Below, in pieces: positions 31,543 to 39,420 of a DNA stretch of 64,000 nt (position 1 is its first letter; the number at the start of each line of letters is the position of its first letter). The translations under genes were made by a program, and so were the position numbers. The stretch comes from a virus, in the IMG/VR virus record IMGVR_UViG_3300010399_000034, positions 1-64,000 of that record. The stretch is one strand, 5' to 3'. The notes under the pieces were generated by a model. The model was not told where the DNA came from and did not search any database. It saw only the letters and a program-made list of their open reading frames with translations.

Positions 31543-31992
31543 CTAGCCGTCGATCGGTCTGCGGATGCGCAGTGGCGGCGCTGACGCTAACAGCGGGCAC
31601 GGTCCGAACATGTGCCGATGCTCTTTGATGAAGATCCGCGCTTCTTCCTCGAAGAACGCATGTAGGAGCTTCGCGATCTCGTCGCAATGCTCTTCGGCGC
31701 ACGTGATGTCGAGCGAGTCGTGAAGCCACGCGAACGTGGCCGTCGGATCGATCTCCGCCGCACGACGGACGAGCACAACGTACCGGTTTAGGGTCGGCTT
31801 GCGTGGAAGGTCGATCGTCTTGAACGTCGGCGTGCCAGCCCATTCGGAGGCTTGCAGGACTGGCGGCAGCGCCGGTTGCAGCTTCGGCTCTTCGAGCCTT
31901 CGTCCGGTGCGCGACATCTTGAATGTGCACTTCTCGCACGCGTACGAGATCAAGAGCTCGACCAGCTTCGATCCACAGTCGGGGCAGTTCAT
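31543..31992 (-). CDS. Zinc-ribbon protein
   Basis: 149 residues from ATG 31992, with GGAGAAG upstream. N-terminal CPDCGSKLVELLISYACEKC is a two-knuckle zinc ribbon. The protein at 37933 opens in the same way (CPTCKEPMVELLLSSVCDRC), so the two are paralogues at least in this domain. A Pro-rich linker and a helical C-terminal domain follow. ATGA overlap with the upstream gene. Nucleic-acid or protein binding is likely. Confidence 0.65.
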   Translation of the reverse strand: MNCPDCGSKLVELLISYACEKCTFKMSRTGRRLEEPKLQPALPPVLQASEWAGTPTFKTIDLPRKPTLNRYVVLVRRAAEIDPTATFAWLHDSLDITCAEEHCDEIAKLLHAFFEEEARIFIKEHRHMFGPCPLLASAPPLRIRRPIDG

Positions 31993-32219
31993 GTCTTCTC
32001 CGGTTCGTCCCAACGAAGCGTGTATCGACGCTTCGGCTTGAGGCCCAAAGCTTCCGCGGCACGAACGACAGCGATGTCTTCACGGATCCACTCGCGTCGC
32101 TCTGTTGTATTGCCGAGCAGCCCGTTGTAAAGATGGCCATTGTGGCGCTCGATGAAACCGTCCGGGATGTCGTTCGCGAGCAGATTTTCAGCCTTGGCGA
32201 GAAGCTTTGCGTGGCGCAT
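31989..32219 (-). CDS. Small soluble protein
   Basis: 76 residues from ATG 32219; the open frame upstream lies within the neighbour. It is basic and helical (KAENLLANDIPDGFIERHNGHLYNGLLGN...), with no Cys pair. Coupled to both neighbours by ATGA overlaps. I do not recognise the family. Confidence 0.6.
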   Translation of the reverse strand: MRHAKLLAKAENLLANDIPDGFIERHNGHLYNGLLGNTTERREWIREDIAVVRAAEALGLKPKRRYTLRWDEPEKT

Positions 32220-32458
32220 CACTCGCGTCTCCGCTCTTGCCGCTCCTGGTAGCGGACCGACGACTTGTAGTCCTCGATGTCCATCACGTTGCCGCTGTAG
32301 CACGCACCGAGCGCCTCTGGATTGAGCTCGTAGCCGGGGCAGCTCGAGAGGAGCTCGCCCTCGGCGGCGCGACAGACCGTGCAGAGCGCGAGCCCTCCGG
32401 CGCAGATGTGGCAGCGCTCGCTGTCGCAGGCGTGGAAGTTGTGCTTGATGCCGCTCAT
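32219..32458 (-). CDS. Cys-rich zinc-ribbon protein of phage type
   Basis: 79 residues from ATG 32458. HACDSERCHICAGGLALCTVC contains five Cys and one His spaced for zinc, followed by a sixth Cys (SSCPGYELN), a Tyr/Asn region and a charged helical end. Small proteins with this CHICGGxLALCTVC-type core occur in many phages, from memory, with no assigned function. ATGA overlaps with both neighbours. Confidence 0.7.
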   Translation of the reverse strand: MSGIKHNFHACDSERCHICAGGLALCTVCRAAEGELLSSCPGYELNPEALGACYSGNVMDIEDYKSSVRYQERQERRRE

Positions 32459-32781
32459 TCGCGGACCTCCCACGTCGAGAGCCCGATCGCATCGCATTCG
32501 GCTTGCGTCAGGTGATGCCACCTGACGAGCGTTTCGATCGACTCTTCGGTTGTCATCTGCGCGTCGTCGGCATGCGCACCAGGCCTTTCGAACTGCCGGC
32601 CGACGTTGACCGCTACTTCGATCTCGTATTCGAGGAGCTGCCTCTCGGCTTCGTCCAAAGCTCGAAAACTCGCGTGTGAAACGATCCAGCGCGTGTGAAG
32701 GCCAATCCACTCGCGTGGCGTCACTCGAAGAACTACGTACTTGTCGCGATCGTCGAACAGGTAGCTGCGTACGAGTTTCAT
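32455..32781 (-). CDS. Small soluble protein
   Basis: 108 residues from ATG 32781; the in-frame extension to 32835 overlaps the upstream gene. It starts with strands (YVVLRVTPREWIGL) and continues as helices with an acidic bias. ATGA overlaps at both ends. Unknown family; position among zinc-ribbon genes suggests an early regulatory role. Confidence 0.6.
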   Translation of the reverse strand: MKLVRSYLFDDRDKYVVLRVTPREWIGLHTRWIVSHASFRALDEAERQLLEYEIEVAVNVGRQFERPGAHADDAQMTTEESIETLVRWHHLTQAECDAIGLSTWEVRE

Positions 32782-33173
32782 TGACACACCGTCGGCAAGC
32801 AGTAGATCGCAGCGTCGTTGTGGAACTCCTCGCACGAGTTGACGTCGAGGCTTGCGAAGCAGCGCTCAAGCTCCTCTTCGTCACACGTGCCGCGCACCCA
32901 TGGGCAGCTCGGCATCGGACAGCCAGGCTCGATCGAGCCGTCGAGCACGCCGACGTTCCACTCGAGCGTGAACTCGTTGCAGGCTTGTGCGGCTGTAGTC
33001 TGCTGCTCGGCCGGCGCGCACGAGCTCGAGAGGATCGCGATCACGATTGCGAGAACTAGGATCCCGAGCGCGTAGAGGCAGCCCGTCGTATTGATCACGA
33101 CATGACGCTTGGCGCCCTCCGCGTTCGTCATTGTGAACGTTACTTCGAACAACGGCTTCTTCTCGTCGCTCAT
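32778..33173 (-). CDS. Membrane protein with Cys-rich C-terminal domain
   Basis: 131 residues. A polar N-terminus (1-32), a hydrophobic helix (about 33-50, LYALGILVLAIVIAIL), then a domain with nine Cys (SSC, AC, GC, SC, TC, RC, SC, YC, VC). Topology with the Cys domain outside the cytoplasm would allow disulfides. Unknown family; overlaps both neighbours by ATGA. Confidence 0.65.
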   Translation of the reverse strand: MSDEKKPLFEVTFTMTNAEGAKRHVVINTTGCLYALGILVLAIVIAILSSSCAPAEQQTTAAQACNEFTLEWNVGVLDGSIEPGCPMPSCPWVRGTCDEEELERCFASLDVNSCEEFHNDAAIYCLPTVCQ

Positions 33174-33535
33174 GGCTTTGAGCCCTCCCCGCGGATCTCT
33201 ACGTACGCTTCGAGCGCAGCGAGGACTTCAGCTTTCGCGGCGCGAAAGATCGTATAGCTTTCTGGGCGGGACCTGTGCGGTCCGACATTGAAGAGTGCCG
33301 CAACAGCGTCCGCGAGCTTGTCGGCCGCTTCGAGTTGCTCCGTCGGCCAGTCGATCGGCTCGTCGTCTTCGATTCGACGCCCGAACGCTGCCTCAGCGAC
33401 CGTTTGTTCGGTCATCTCGGACAGCCACTTGCGGAGCGCAGGGAACGCGTTGAAGAACTCTTCGCGAAGAGCAGCTCGCGTCGCTTCTCGCGAAACTCCG
33501 AACCCACCGAAGGGCTTCTTCTCATCATCGGCCAT
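33170..33535 (-). CDS. Small helical protein, LEAADKLADAV family
   Basis: 121 residues. The segment QLEAADKLADAVAALFN (about 66-82) recurs in the proteins at 47638 (KLEAADKLALRIADYFN) and 52270 (QLEAADALADAVA), and in each case a helix with ...AL.AY or ALENY follows near the C-terminus. So three genes from three operons share one small helical domain. Function unknown. Its leader contains the second copy of the GGAGCTATGGC repeat. Confidence 0.6.
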   Translation of the reverse strand: MADDEKKPFGGFGVSREATRAALREEFFNAFPALRKWLSEMTEQTVAEAAFGRRIEDDEPIDWPTEQLEAADKLADAVAALFNVGPHRSRPESYTIFRAAKAEVLAALEAYVEIRGEGSKP

Positions 33536-33556
33536 TGCTTATGCCTTTCGTTAGTT

Positions 33557-33575
33557 CCCCCAAAGCCATAGCTCC
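33557..33575 (-). repeat. Copy 2 of the GGAGCTATGGC repeat
   Basis: On the - strand this reads GGAGCTATGGCTTTGGGGG, identical to the copy at 53775-53793 (identity extends two bases upstream). It lies in the 51-base gap between two leftward genes, in the direction of transcription, about 20 bases before the start at 33535. Confidence 0.6.
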
Positions 33576-33586
33576 AAACCCGCGCC

Positions 33587-33820
33587 TCATCGTGGCCCCT
33601 CGTCCGTCGGCGGCATCTCGAGCGGGCTCACCGTCACACCCTCGATCCAACCGGCCTCTCGCACGAAGTCCCGTACGATCCTACGCCAAGGATTCGGCTT
33701 GATCTGCCCGCGCATTCGAAAGCAGCTCGCGCAGAGCTTATAGCCTTCGAAGAAGCCCGCCGGTTTGCCGTTCATTTGCCCAAGGCAGCATTGACATTGA
33801 TGCCGCTTCCGCTTCTTCAC
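33587..33820 (-). CDS. Small zinc-ribbon protein
   Basis: 77 residues, GTG start at 33820. CQCC near 9-12 and CASC near 31-34 form a four-Cys ribbon with basic flanks, followed by a helical end. One of about a dozen similar proteins in the window. Probably binds nucleic acid or a host protein. Confidence 0.6.
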   Translation of the reverse strand: MKKRKRHQCQCCLGQMNGKPAGFFEGYKLCASCFRMRGQIKPNPWRRIVRDFVREAGWIEGVTVSPLEMPPTDEGPR

Positions 33821-33829
33821 GTCGGTGGC

Positions 33830-34108
33830 TCAGAAGCGGAGGTCCATCGCCCTGACAGCTCGGATCTTGATCTCGGCATCCGCGACCTCGCCGCCAATGA
33901 AGCCGAACTGTCGGATAGCGCTCTCGAGCGTGTCGGCCGCGTCGATGCCGCAACGTGCGCAGGCGTGCACCAGTGCTTCCATGAGTGGGCGTGTCTCTCG
34001 GTCGTGCTGTGCGAGCAGGTACGCTGTGCCGATGATGCCACAGTAGTAGGCCTGCTGTTCGCGCTTCACATCTTCGTTCGAACCTTCGATCACGTTTAGC
34101 TTGTCCAT
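33830..34108 (-). CDS. Small helical protein
   Basis: 92 residues from ATG 34108, preceded by AGAGAGGG. It is helical and acidic to neutral with three Cys (YYCGI, HACARCG). The longer open frame upstream overlaps a better small gene. No family recognised. Confidence 0.6.
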   Translation of the reverse strand: MDKLNVIEGSNEDVKREQQAYYCGIIGTAYLLAQHDRETRPLMEALVHACARCGIDAADTLESAIRQFGFIGGEVADAEIKIRAVRAMDLRF

Positions 34109-34125
34109 TTCACCCTCTCTTGTTG

Positions 34126-34236
34126 TTAGGACAGGATCTCGATCAGCATGCGGACGATTGCGACCTTGGCGACGTCGAAGTAGCCGCGGGAGGCTGCAAG
34201 CACTGCGATGCTGCGCCAGTATTGCATGTTGTTCAT
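34126..34236 (-). CDS. 36-residue peptide gene
   Basis: ATG 34236 overlaps the stop of the upstream gene (ATGA), and the frame is open for 36 codons up to TAA 34126, right before the binding site of the next gene. The peptide (MNNMQYWRSIAVLAASRGY...) is amphipathic and mildly hydrophobic. Coupled start and filling of an otherwise empty gap support it. Function unknown. Confidence 0.5.
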   Translation of the reverse strand: MNNMQYWRSIAVLAASRGYFDVAKVAIVRMLIEILS

Positions 34237-34637
34237 GTGTCATCGCTGCACGGTGGGAGCCCGAGGACGCTGCGGACTTGTTCACGATCGCGCGGTTGTT
34301 CTTTCCACGAACGGGTTCGACTTGCGCGGTGGTGCTCGATGAACTCCTTGAACGAGCCGAAGACGAGCGCGCGATCGGGCTCGACCTTCGGTGCGTCTTT
34401 GAAGCGTGGAAGCTTCAGGACGTTGCGCGCGAGGATCAGCGAGCCGATGCAGTGCTCGCCGCGCTCGCGGCTCTCCCACTTCGTGAGCCACTCCGGATCT
34501 TCGTAGTCGATCGACTCGTGGCACGGGAGCGCTTCGTCACGTGCGATCGAGAGTGCGAACTCTTCGGGCATGGCTGCGCCGAGCCAGCCTGGCAACGACG
34601 TCCGGCGGAACGGGCAACTCCTGCAAGGCTTCTTCAT
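34233..34637 (-). CDS. DUF6283-like Cys-containing protein
   Basis: 134 residues from ATG 34637. It begins with MKKPCRSCPFRR, and further on has PCHES and HCIGS, the conserved Cys/His set of the small C-R-x-C-P-x-R family (DUF6283) found in actinobacteria and phages, from memory. Probably metal-binding. It overlaps the ParB gene (ATGA at 34634-34637). Confidence 0.6.
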   Translation of the reverse strand: MKKPCRSCPFRRTSLPGWLGAAMPEEFALSIARDEALPCHESIDYEDPEWLTKWESRERGEHCIGSLILARNVLKLPRFKDAPKVEPDRALVFGSFKEFIEHHRASRTRSWKEQPRDREQVRSVLGLPPCSDDT

Positions 34638-35542
34638 GTCTCGAACTTCGAGAGCTTGCGGACGCCGTCCGTGTCGTAGCCGAGCTCGCGCAACGTAGAG
34701 ATGAGGCCGCGGACCTGCTTGGCGCGGCTCTCTTCGCCGAGGACCCAATGAAGGAGCGCCCGCGCGTCGTTCGAGAGTCCACCGAGGAAGTCCTCGTTCT
34801 CGGCGAGCTTGCGCAGGACGGCGGTCCCCGGGCGCGCTGCACGGACCTCGCCCGTGGCGTGTCCATTCCCGTTGCTCTTGCGCATCTTCGTCTGGCGCTT
34901 CGCTTCTTCGACGGTGACGCCGAGCGTGGCGTACTCCTCAGCCTTCTCGCGCTGCTGTTCGCGTGGCAGATCGCGCAGGGTCATGGCGGCGGTCTGCGAG
35001 AGCCGGCGGTCGTGAACGAGGCGCTGTACCTGATCGTCGAGGTCGAGCAGGTTGAGCAGCGTCTTCACGCTCGGAAGCGGCAGACCCATCGTGACCGCTA
35101 CGTCCTCTTCGGACCGCCCGAGATCGAGGTAGCGCTGCGCCTTGCGCGCCCGGATGATCGGCGAGTCGTCGACCCTGTTTTCGTTCTCGGCGAGCGTGAT
35201 CCCGAACGCGTCGCCGTCGCTCGTCCGCTTCACCATGCACGGGACCTTGATCGGCTCGCCGCCGGCTGCGACGAGGCGTTTGTTCGCTTCGCGTGCTCCG
35301 CGGACGCGTTGGCGGCCTGCGATGACCTCGACCTGTTCCCCGTTCTTGCGAACGAGCACCGGCTCGAGCACGCCATAGCACATGATGTTCTTGACCCACT
35401 CTTCGGTGAGTCCGAGATGGATCCGCTCGTCGTAGAGCGGGTGTTCGCGCCCATCTTTCGTGTCGAGCCCAACGATCGTCAGGTCGTCCGGGTCCATGCC
35501 GAACGCATTGAGCCTCGAGCCCTCGAGTGCCTGCTTAGCCAT
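34634..35542 (-). CDS. parB: ParB-like DNA-binding protein
   Basis: 302 residues. An N-terminal ParB/Srx domain (about 20-130) with IAGRQRVRGAREANKR (75-87), the arginine-rich CTP/DNA-clamp motif, is followed by a helix-turn-helix (about 143-170, EDVAVTMGLPLPSVKTLLNLLDL) and a C-terminal helical region. ParB clamps load at parS sites for segregation; phage ParB homologues may also act as nucleases or regulators. No ParA is seen in the window. Leader: AGAAGGGTGGTG before ATG 35542. Confidence 0.8.
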   Translation of the reverse strand: MAKQALEGSRLNAFGMDPDDLTIVGLDTKDGREHPLYDERIHLGLTEEWVKNIMCYGVLEPVLVRKNGEQVEVIAGRQRVRGAREANKRLVAAGGEPIKVPCMVKRTSDGDAFGITLAENENRVDDSPIIRARKAQRYLDLGRSEEDVAVTMGLPLPSVKTLLNLLDLDDQVQRLVHDRRLSQTAAMTLRDLPREQQREKAEEYATLGVTVEEAKRQTKMRKSNGNGHATGEVRAARPGTAVLRKLAENEDFLGGLSNDARALLHWVLGEESRAKQVRGLISTLRELGYDTDGVRKLSKFET

Positions 35543-35733
35543 TGTTCACCACCCTTCTTTCAACGATCCCGCCCGGCCGAGTCGAACGGCCGATCCGCGT
35601 CTCACATGTGCTCTCGCTCTTTCATTACGGGGTGCCTGGCTGGCTGCCCCGTTCGAGGTGCCCGCTAGACGGCGCCGCACAGTCGATGAATGCGAGGGCG
35701 CGCTTATACGCGGCGAACCCACGGCGGGTAGTT
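35543..35733 (-). promoter_or_regulatory. 191-base gap upstream of ParB with hairpins
   Basis: Read on the - strand, the gap ends with a hairpin of arms GGCCG and CGGCC (around 35573-35595) flanked by GATC on both sides, then TTGAAAGAAGGGTGG before ATG 35542. A further inverted set (GGGGCAGCCA... and CACCCC) lies in the middle. I see no open reading frame and no certain promoter, but TATAAG occurs at about 35705. Possible parS-like or autoregulatory sites would be expected here. Confidence 0.35.
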
Positions 35734-36033
35734 CTAACGCTTGTTCAATCGACGCTGCTCGACCCCTTCATAGATGTTCAATCGACGCTGCTCCTCGAGC
35801 ATTGCCCGGCGCTCCGTTTCGATCTTGTTGAGGTCGATCTCGAAGTAGCGCGAAAGGATTGTCTCGACCCCTTCATAGATGCGTTCGTACTCTGCGCGCT
35901 GGTCATTCCAGCGACACAGCCTGATGGCTTCTTCCTGCGCTTCCAACCAATCGAGGAACGCACCGATCTTCTGCGAGTCGTCTTTGATCGCGTGCAAGCG
36001 CGTGTGCTCCGGGTACGGGTCGTTGTCGGGCAT
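35734..36033 (-). CDS. Phage-type helical protein with C-terminal tandem repeat
   Basis: 99 residues from ATG 36033. The stretch FLDWLEAQEEAIRLC...SRYFEIDLNKIETERRAMLE matches a family of unknown function that I know from many phages (FLEWL...LAEYFGIDLNKVE). The end is unusual: EQRRLN-IYEGV-EQRRLN, from direct DNA repeats (a 17-18-base unit and a 16-base unit each twice at 35735-35880), so a recent duplication has lengthened the tail. Upstream overlap region contains GAGGAGGACGAG. Confidence 0.65.
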   Translation of the reverse strand: MPDNDPYPEHTRLHAIKDDSQKIGAFLDWLEAQEEAIRLCRWNDQRAEYERIYEGVETILSRYFEIDLNKIETERRAMLEEQRRLNIYEGVEQRRLNKR

Positions 36034-36035
36034 CG

Positions 36036-36371
36036 CTACTCGTCCTCCTCGTCCATCACGTCCATTGCGTGGTCCGCTGCGAGGCGGCGTGCTGCTTGGA
36101 GATGAATCGACGCCTTCTTGATGATCTCGCGTTGTCCTTCCACCGAGGACCGGCCCGCCTCGCCGGAGTCGACACACGGCGTAAGGAGCGCGATGTCTAC
36201 CATCCAGACGAAACCGTCGCGTGCCTTTACCCAGGCCTTCGGTCCGGTGACGTCTTGGACCAACGCACGCGCCGTGAGCGATCCTCGCGGCGCCCAGACG
36301 TAATCGCCCTTCTGCACGTTCGCCACTTCCGGCGCCCTGAACGGCGGACGCTTCCCACTCGAGTCGATCAC
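36036..36371 (-). CDS. Small soluble protein
   Basis: 111 residues from GTG 36371, chosen because GAAAGGGTGG-TGATC-GTG repeats the spacing seen at other early genes; GTG 36377 or 36380 are also in frame. It has a beta-rich first half (GDYVWAPRG...ALVQDVTGPKAWVKARDGFVWMVD) and a helical second half. Perhaps an SH3-like fold; no family recognised. Confidence 0.55.
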   Translation of the reverse strand: MIDSSGKRPPFRAPEVANVQKGDYVWAPRGSLTARALVQDVTGPKAWVKARDGFVWMVDIALLTPCVDSGEAGRSSVEGQREIIKKASIHLQAARRLAADHAMDVMDEEDE

Positions 36372-36393
36372 GATCACCACCCTTTCAACGCTC

Positions 36394-36573
36394 TCAGCGT
36401 TTGCTCTTCCGAGGACCACCCTTGCTCTTCTTCCGTTCCTTCCGGCGTCGGAGCGTCTTTGGATTGCCGTTCGCCGGCTTGGTCGAGATCTCGACGGGCG
36501 TGCTCTCGAGGAGCGCATCGAGACCGGCGATGCCCGCATTCAACGGGATGCGAATCCGCGGTACGAGCTTCAT
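36394..36573 (-). CDS. 59-residue basic protein
   Basis: ATG 36573 overlaps the recombinase stop (ATGA). 59 residues: a polar N-terminal half and a strongly basic C-terminal half (LRRRKERKKSKGGPRKSKR). Its stop codon lies in the loop of a small hairpin (AACGC-TGAGA-GCGTT) directly before the binding site of the next gene. Likely nucleic-acid binding, possibly a recombination directionality factor given the position beside the recombinase; that is a guess from context. Confidence 0.5.
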   Translation of the reverse strand: MKLVPRIRIPLNAGIAGLDALLESTPVEISTKPANGNPKTLRRRKERKKSKGGPRKSKR

Positions 36574-37448
36574 GCGTCCCTCATCTTCTTCCGGACCTGC
36601 CGGAGTAGCTTTGCCGACTCGAGCGCGGCTGCTTCGTCGAGGTAGCCGTCGGTCGTCTCGGGCGAGTCGTGGTTCAAGATCTTCTGAACAGCGAACCTGT
36701 TACCAGAGATCATGCCTGCTTGCAATGCTACGGTGCGACGAAGCCGATGCAAATAGATTCTGTCCTCGATGCCCGCAGCGGCCGCGAGCTCGTGAAGCTT
36801 GCGCCGACAGGCCTGATACGCTGCGCCGTTCGCGGTCCAGTCGTCCGTCTTGCTGACGGCCGTGGCGACGAGCTGACCTTCGCCGAGGCGATCGCGCAGG
36901 CGCTTCCATTCCCGCTTGGCGCCGAGCACCGAATAGACGATCGGCTTACTCCCCTTCACCACGATCCGTGTGATCCCGTCCTCGCGTGCGAATCCGGCAT
37001 CGATGACCCCAGCGTCGGTCCGCAGCACGTCCGAGACGCGCAGAGCCGAGCTGCACATCACGTCGATCACCCGGCCGGCCGTCGTCTCGTCTGCCTCTAC
37101 GAGTCGAAGGAACGGCCTCCACAGCTCGATCGGGATGGACACGGCCTCCTTGAGCCGCTTGGGCTCCTTGCGCCTCTTCCTCTTGCGGTGCGACGCCGGC
37201 TCGGGCGGGAGCTCGGCGGGCGGTGGAAGCCTGTTCCGGCGCCCCTCAGATTCGCAGAAGTCGGCCCAGAGGGCCCACGCCCAGCGGTAGTCACGCAGGC
37301 GCTTGCGGAGCATTTGCGAGGCCGGCGGGCTCGTCCCGTGGTCGCGCATCGTCCTCACGTCGTTCGCAGCCTTCCGCGCCGAGGTGATCGCCAGCTTCTC
37401 GCGATCGATCATCCACGCACGAAAGCGGTCGAGTGCTTCGGCGTTCAC
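36570..37448 (-). CDS. Tyrosine recombinase (phage integrase family)
   Basis: 292 residues from GTG 37448, which overlaps the previous stop (GTGA). A helical N-terminal core-binding part and a basic linker (RKRKRRKEPKR) lead to the catalytic domain: SSALRVSDVL (first Arg), HRLRRTV (His-x-x-Arg) and LNHDSPETTDGYLDE (His and the nucleophile Tyr). The catalytic set appears complete, so it should be active in site-specific recombination such as integration, dimer resolution or inversion. No att site could be recognised. Confidence 0.85.
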   Translation of the reverse strand: MNAEALDRFRAWMIDREKLAITSARKAANDVRTMRDHGTSPPASQMLRKRLRDYRWAWALWADFCESEGRRNRLPPPAELPPEPASHRKRKRRKEPKRLKEAVSIPIELWRPFLRLVEADETTAGRVIDVMCSSALRVSDVLRTDAGVIDAGFAREDGITRIVVKGSKPIVYSVLGAKREWKRLRDRLGEGQLVATAVSKTDDWTANGAAYQACRRKLHELAAAAGIEDRIYLHRLRRTVALQAGMISGNRFAVQKILNHDSPETTDGYLDEAAALESAKLLRQVRKKMRDA

Positions 37449-37933
37449 TTGGCCCTCGTGTATTCGTGGCCGCTCTCGGTGAGCTGCCAGATGCTTCCAC
37501 CGCGATACGCGCCAACGGAGAATGCGAGATCGCGACGTTTGAGCGCGTACAACGTCGCGTGGTGAAACGACCGCACCGATCCGCCGTGATCGATCGCGCG
37601 AAGGCACGCGAGCTGCACCTTGTTCAGGCGCCACTGGCGCGGGCGTGGACTCCGGATCTCGACGACGCGCTTGGTGATCGAAGGCCCCATGCAGCAAAGC
37701 CGAGCTCGGCCGAAGAACGAATCGTTCAGCGCGCACGTGCGGATCGCCGTCGCCGCGTTCTTCTGTTGCGCCCAAAGCAGCGCGCAGCGGACATGGAACG
37801 TCCAGCACCCGAGCTGCACCGGGTTGAATGCGAGCTTCTTACAGCGATCGCACGGCACCATCTTGCGGACTTCGTGCGATGTCTTCGGGCGATCGCATCG
37901 GCACGGCCCTTCTTTGATTTTGAGCTTGGGCAT
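37445..37933 (-). CDS. Cys-rich protein with winged-helix-like end
   Basis: 162 residues from ATG 37933. The N-terminal half has CRCDRPKTSHEVRKMVPCDRCKKL and three more Cys, a probable zinc site; the C-terminal half (KVQLACLRAIDHGGSVRSFHHATLYALKRRDLAF...IWQLTESG) resembles a winged helix. Such a mix suggests a DNA-binding regulator. It overlaps both neighbours. Confidence 0.55.
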   Translation of the reverse strand: MPKLKIKEGPCRCDRPKTSHEVRKMVPCDRCKKLAFNPVQLGCWTFHVRCALLWAQQKNAATAIRTCALNDSFFGRARLCCMGPSITKRVVEIRSPRPRQWRLNKVQLACLRAIDHGGSVRSFHHATLYALKRRDLAFSVGAYRGGSIWQLTESGHEYTRAK

Positions 37934-38286
37934 CACGCTGGCTCCAAATGCACGCGGTTAGGTCCGGGTGTATGCGTCGCGTCCGGGTAGACTTCGAACA
38001 GGCGATCGGCGAGCTCGATGTCTCGCACGCTGCCAGTGCTCTGCCGCCAATGGAACGGTTCCGGTGAGAGCACAACGCGGATAGGCTTCGCATCGAGGCC
38101 CGCAGCGGCGCGCCACTTCTCGGCGTCACGCACCGTCTTGAAGACGTATTCGCAGCTCCCGTTCGGGCGAGCGCGCCAAACGATGTAGCCGCGGTGCGGC
38201 TCCGGCGCCGACGCGCCTTCGCATCGATCGCAGACCGACGAGAGCAGGAGCTCTACCATCGGCTCTTTGCATGTGGGGCAGATCAC
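37933..38286 (-). CDS. Zinc-ribbon protein, paralogue of the one at 31543
   Basis: 117 residues from GTG 38286 (GTGA overlap). ICPTCKEPMVELLLSSVCDRC is the same ribbon as in the 31543 protein. The remainder has strands and a VRDAEKW helix; it differs from its paralogue. A second member of an in-window family. Confidence 0.6.
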   Translation of the reverse strand: MICPTCKEPMVELLLSSVCDRCEGASAPEPHRGYIVWRARPNGSCEYVFKTVRDAEKWRAAAGLDAKPIRVVLSPEPFHWRQSTGSVRDIELADRLFEVYPDATHTPGPNRVHLEPA

Positions 38287-38510
38287 GGTGCGCCCTTCTT
38301 CGCTTTGCGCTTCGCGCACATCGTTGCCGCATCGAAGCGGAGTTTGCGCGCCATCGTTTCGTGCTTCTCGGCACTCGCAATCTTCACGCAGATGGAGCAC
38401 GACTTTGGGCGGTAGACGCCGTCGGCGTGCATCCACACGCTTCGATGTGCGATGTGTCCGCAGCGCGGACAGGCGTGCTTTACCTTCGCCATTTGCGCGA
38501 CGCCGCTCAC
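38283..38510 (-). CDS. Small zinc-ribbon protein
   Basis: 75 residues from GTG 38510, overlapping the previous stop; ATG 38492 is an alternative. CPRCGHIAH and CSICVKI give a C-x2-C ... C-x2-C ribbon with basic surroundings, ending in the Lys/Arg-rich stretch CAKRKAKKGAP. Unknown role. Confidence 0.55.
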   Translation of the reverse strand: MSGVAQMAKVKHACPRCGHIAHRSVWMHADGVYRPKSCSICVKIASAEKHETMARKLRFDAATMCAKRKAKKGAP

Positions 38511-38734
38511 GCCCCGTCGTCCTCGTTCGTATGCTCGAGGAAGCGCGCTCGATCAGCGCTCTTGCGAATCTGCTCGCGCAGGCTCTTCAGCTCTTCGAGA
38601 TCGAGCGACCACTCGAGCAAGATCGGCGTGAGCAGATTCGTGATCGCCCCGCGGATTGCGGGCGTATGAAAGTCGATTCCGTGCGCCTCGCATTGCCGCT
38701 CCGCTGCGGCGAGCGCCTCATCCCGGCTCATCAT
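38507..38734 (-). CDS. Small acidic helical protein
   Basis: 75 residues from ATG 38734 with GGAGGTGGT six bases upstream. Almost all helical, no Cys pairs, acidic end (EHTNEDDGA). The gap upstream carries a perfect 10-bp hairpin (CGATCCGCGA-ACGC-TCGCGGATCG). Unknown family. Confidence 0.55.
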   Translation of the reverse strand: MMSRDEALAAAERQCEAHGIDFHTPAIRGAITNLLTPILLEWSLDLEELKSLREQIRKSADRARFLEHTNEDDGA

Positions 38735-38788
38735 GATCACCACCTCCATGCGATCCGCGAGCGTTCGCGGATCGGAGCAGGCTGCGAT

Positions 38789-39373
38789 CTACTTCAGAAG
38801 ATGCAGGAGCGCGCCGATCTTCTCGGCACGCTCACGCGCCTGCGCTGCGCGCTTGCTCGCGTTGCCGTTGGCGTATTCGGACAGGTGGCGCAGGATGTGC
38901 CCGACGATCGGGTTGATCTCGTATTCGCTTGCGACTTCCTGGATCGTGAGCTCACGCTCGGACGACTCCCACGCGGAGATCGATCCTTGCCAGCGCGACC
39001 ACGATCCCGTGTATTCGAGCTCTACGAAACTGCCGTCATCGCGAATGAAGAGATCGGTACCCTCGTACGCCCCGCTGTTGGAACGCGGATTGTCCTCGAT
39101 CGCGCCGGGCCATTTGTCCGAGACGCACATGCCACGCCACGCGGCACGCTTGCTGCTCTCGCGTTGCGAGTCCGTCGCTAGGCCCGTGCAGCGATATTCG
39201 ATCTTCGGCCGACTACACAACGCCGGTAGCGCTCCGCCGAGCTTGGCGATGACCGCTTCGAGTAAGAGCGCATCCGCTTTGTTCTCTTCGGCGATCGCGC
39301 TCACGAGCGCGACGTGCTGCGCCTCGACCGTCTTTGCAAGCGTCTCGATCTGATTCAACGTTTCGGTTTCCAT
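38789..39373 (-). CDS. Soluble protein of unknown function
   Basis: 194 residues, ATG 39373 with GAGGAGGA. A coiled-coil-like N-terminus (1-50), a middle part with strands and Trp/Gly loops, and a basic helical end. Its leader contains RNA element D. No family recognised. Confidence 0.6.
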   Translation of the reverse strand: METETLNQIETLAKTVEAQHVALVSAIAEENKADALLLEAVIAKLGGALPALCSRPKIEYRCTGLATDSQRESSKRAAWRGMCVSDKWPGAIEDNPRSNSGAYEGTDLFIRDDGSFVELEYTGSWSRWQGSISAWESSERELTIQEVASEYEINPIVGHILRHLSEYANGNASKRAAQARERAEKIGALLHLLK

Positions 39374-39420
39374 GGTGTCCTCCTCGAACGAATGCCGCGG
39401 CTCCTCACCGTGGCAAGCGC

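Noticed and set aside
36570-37448. Attachment site near the recombinase
   Set aside because: No tRNA fragment or long direct repeat is visible nearby, so no att call can be supported.
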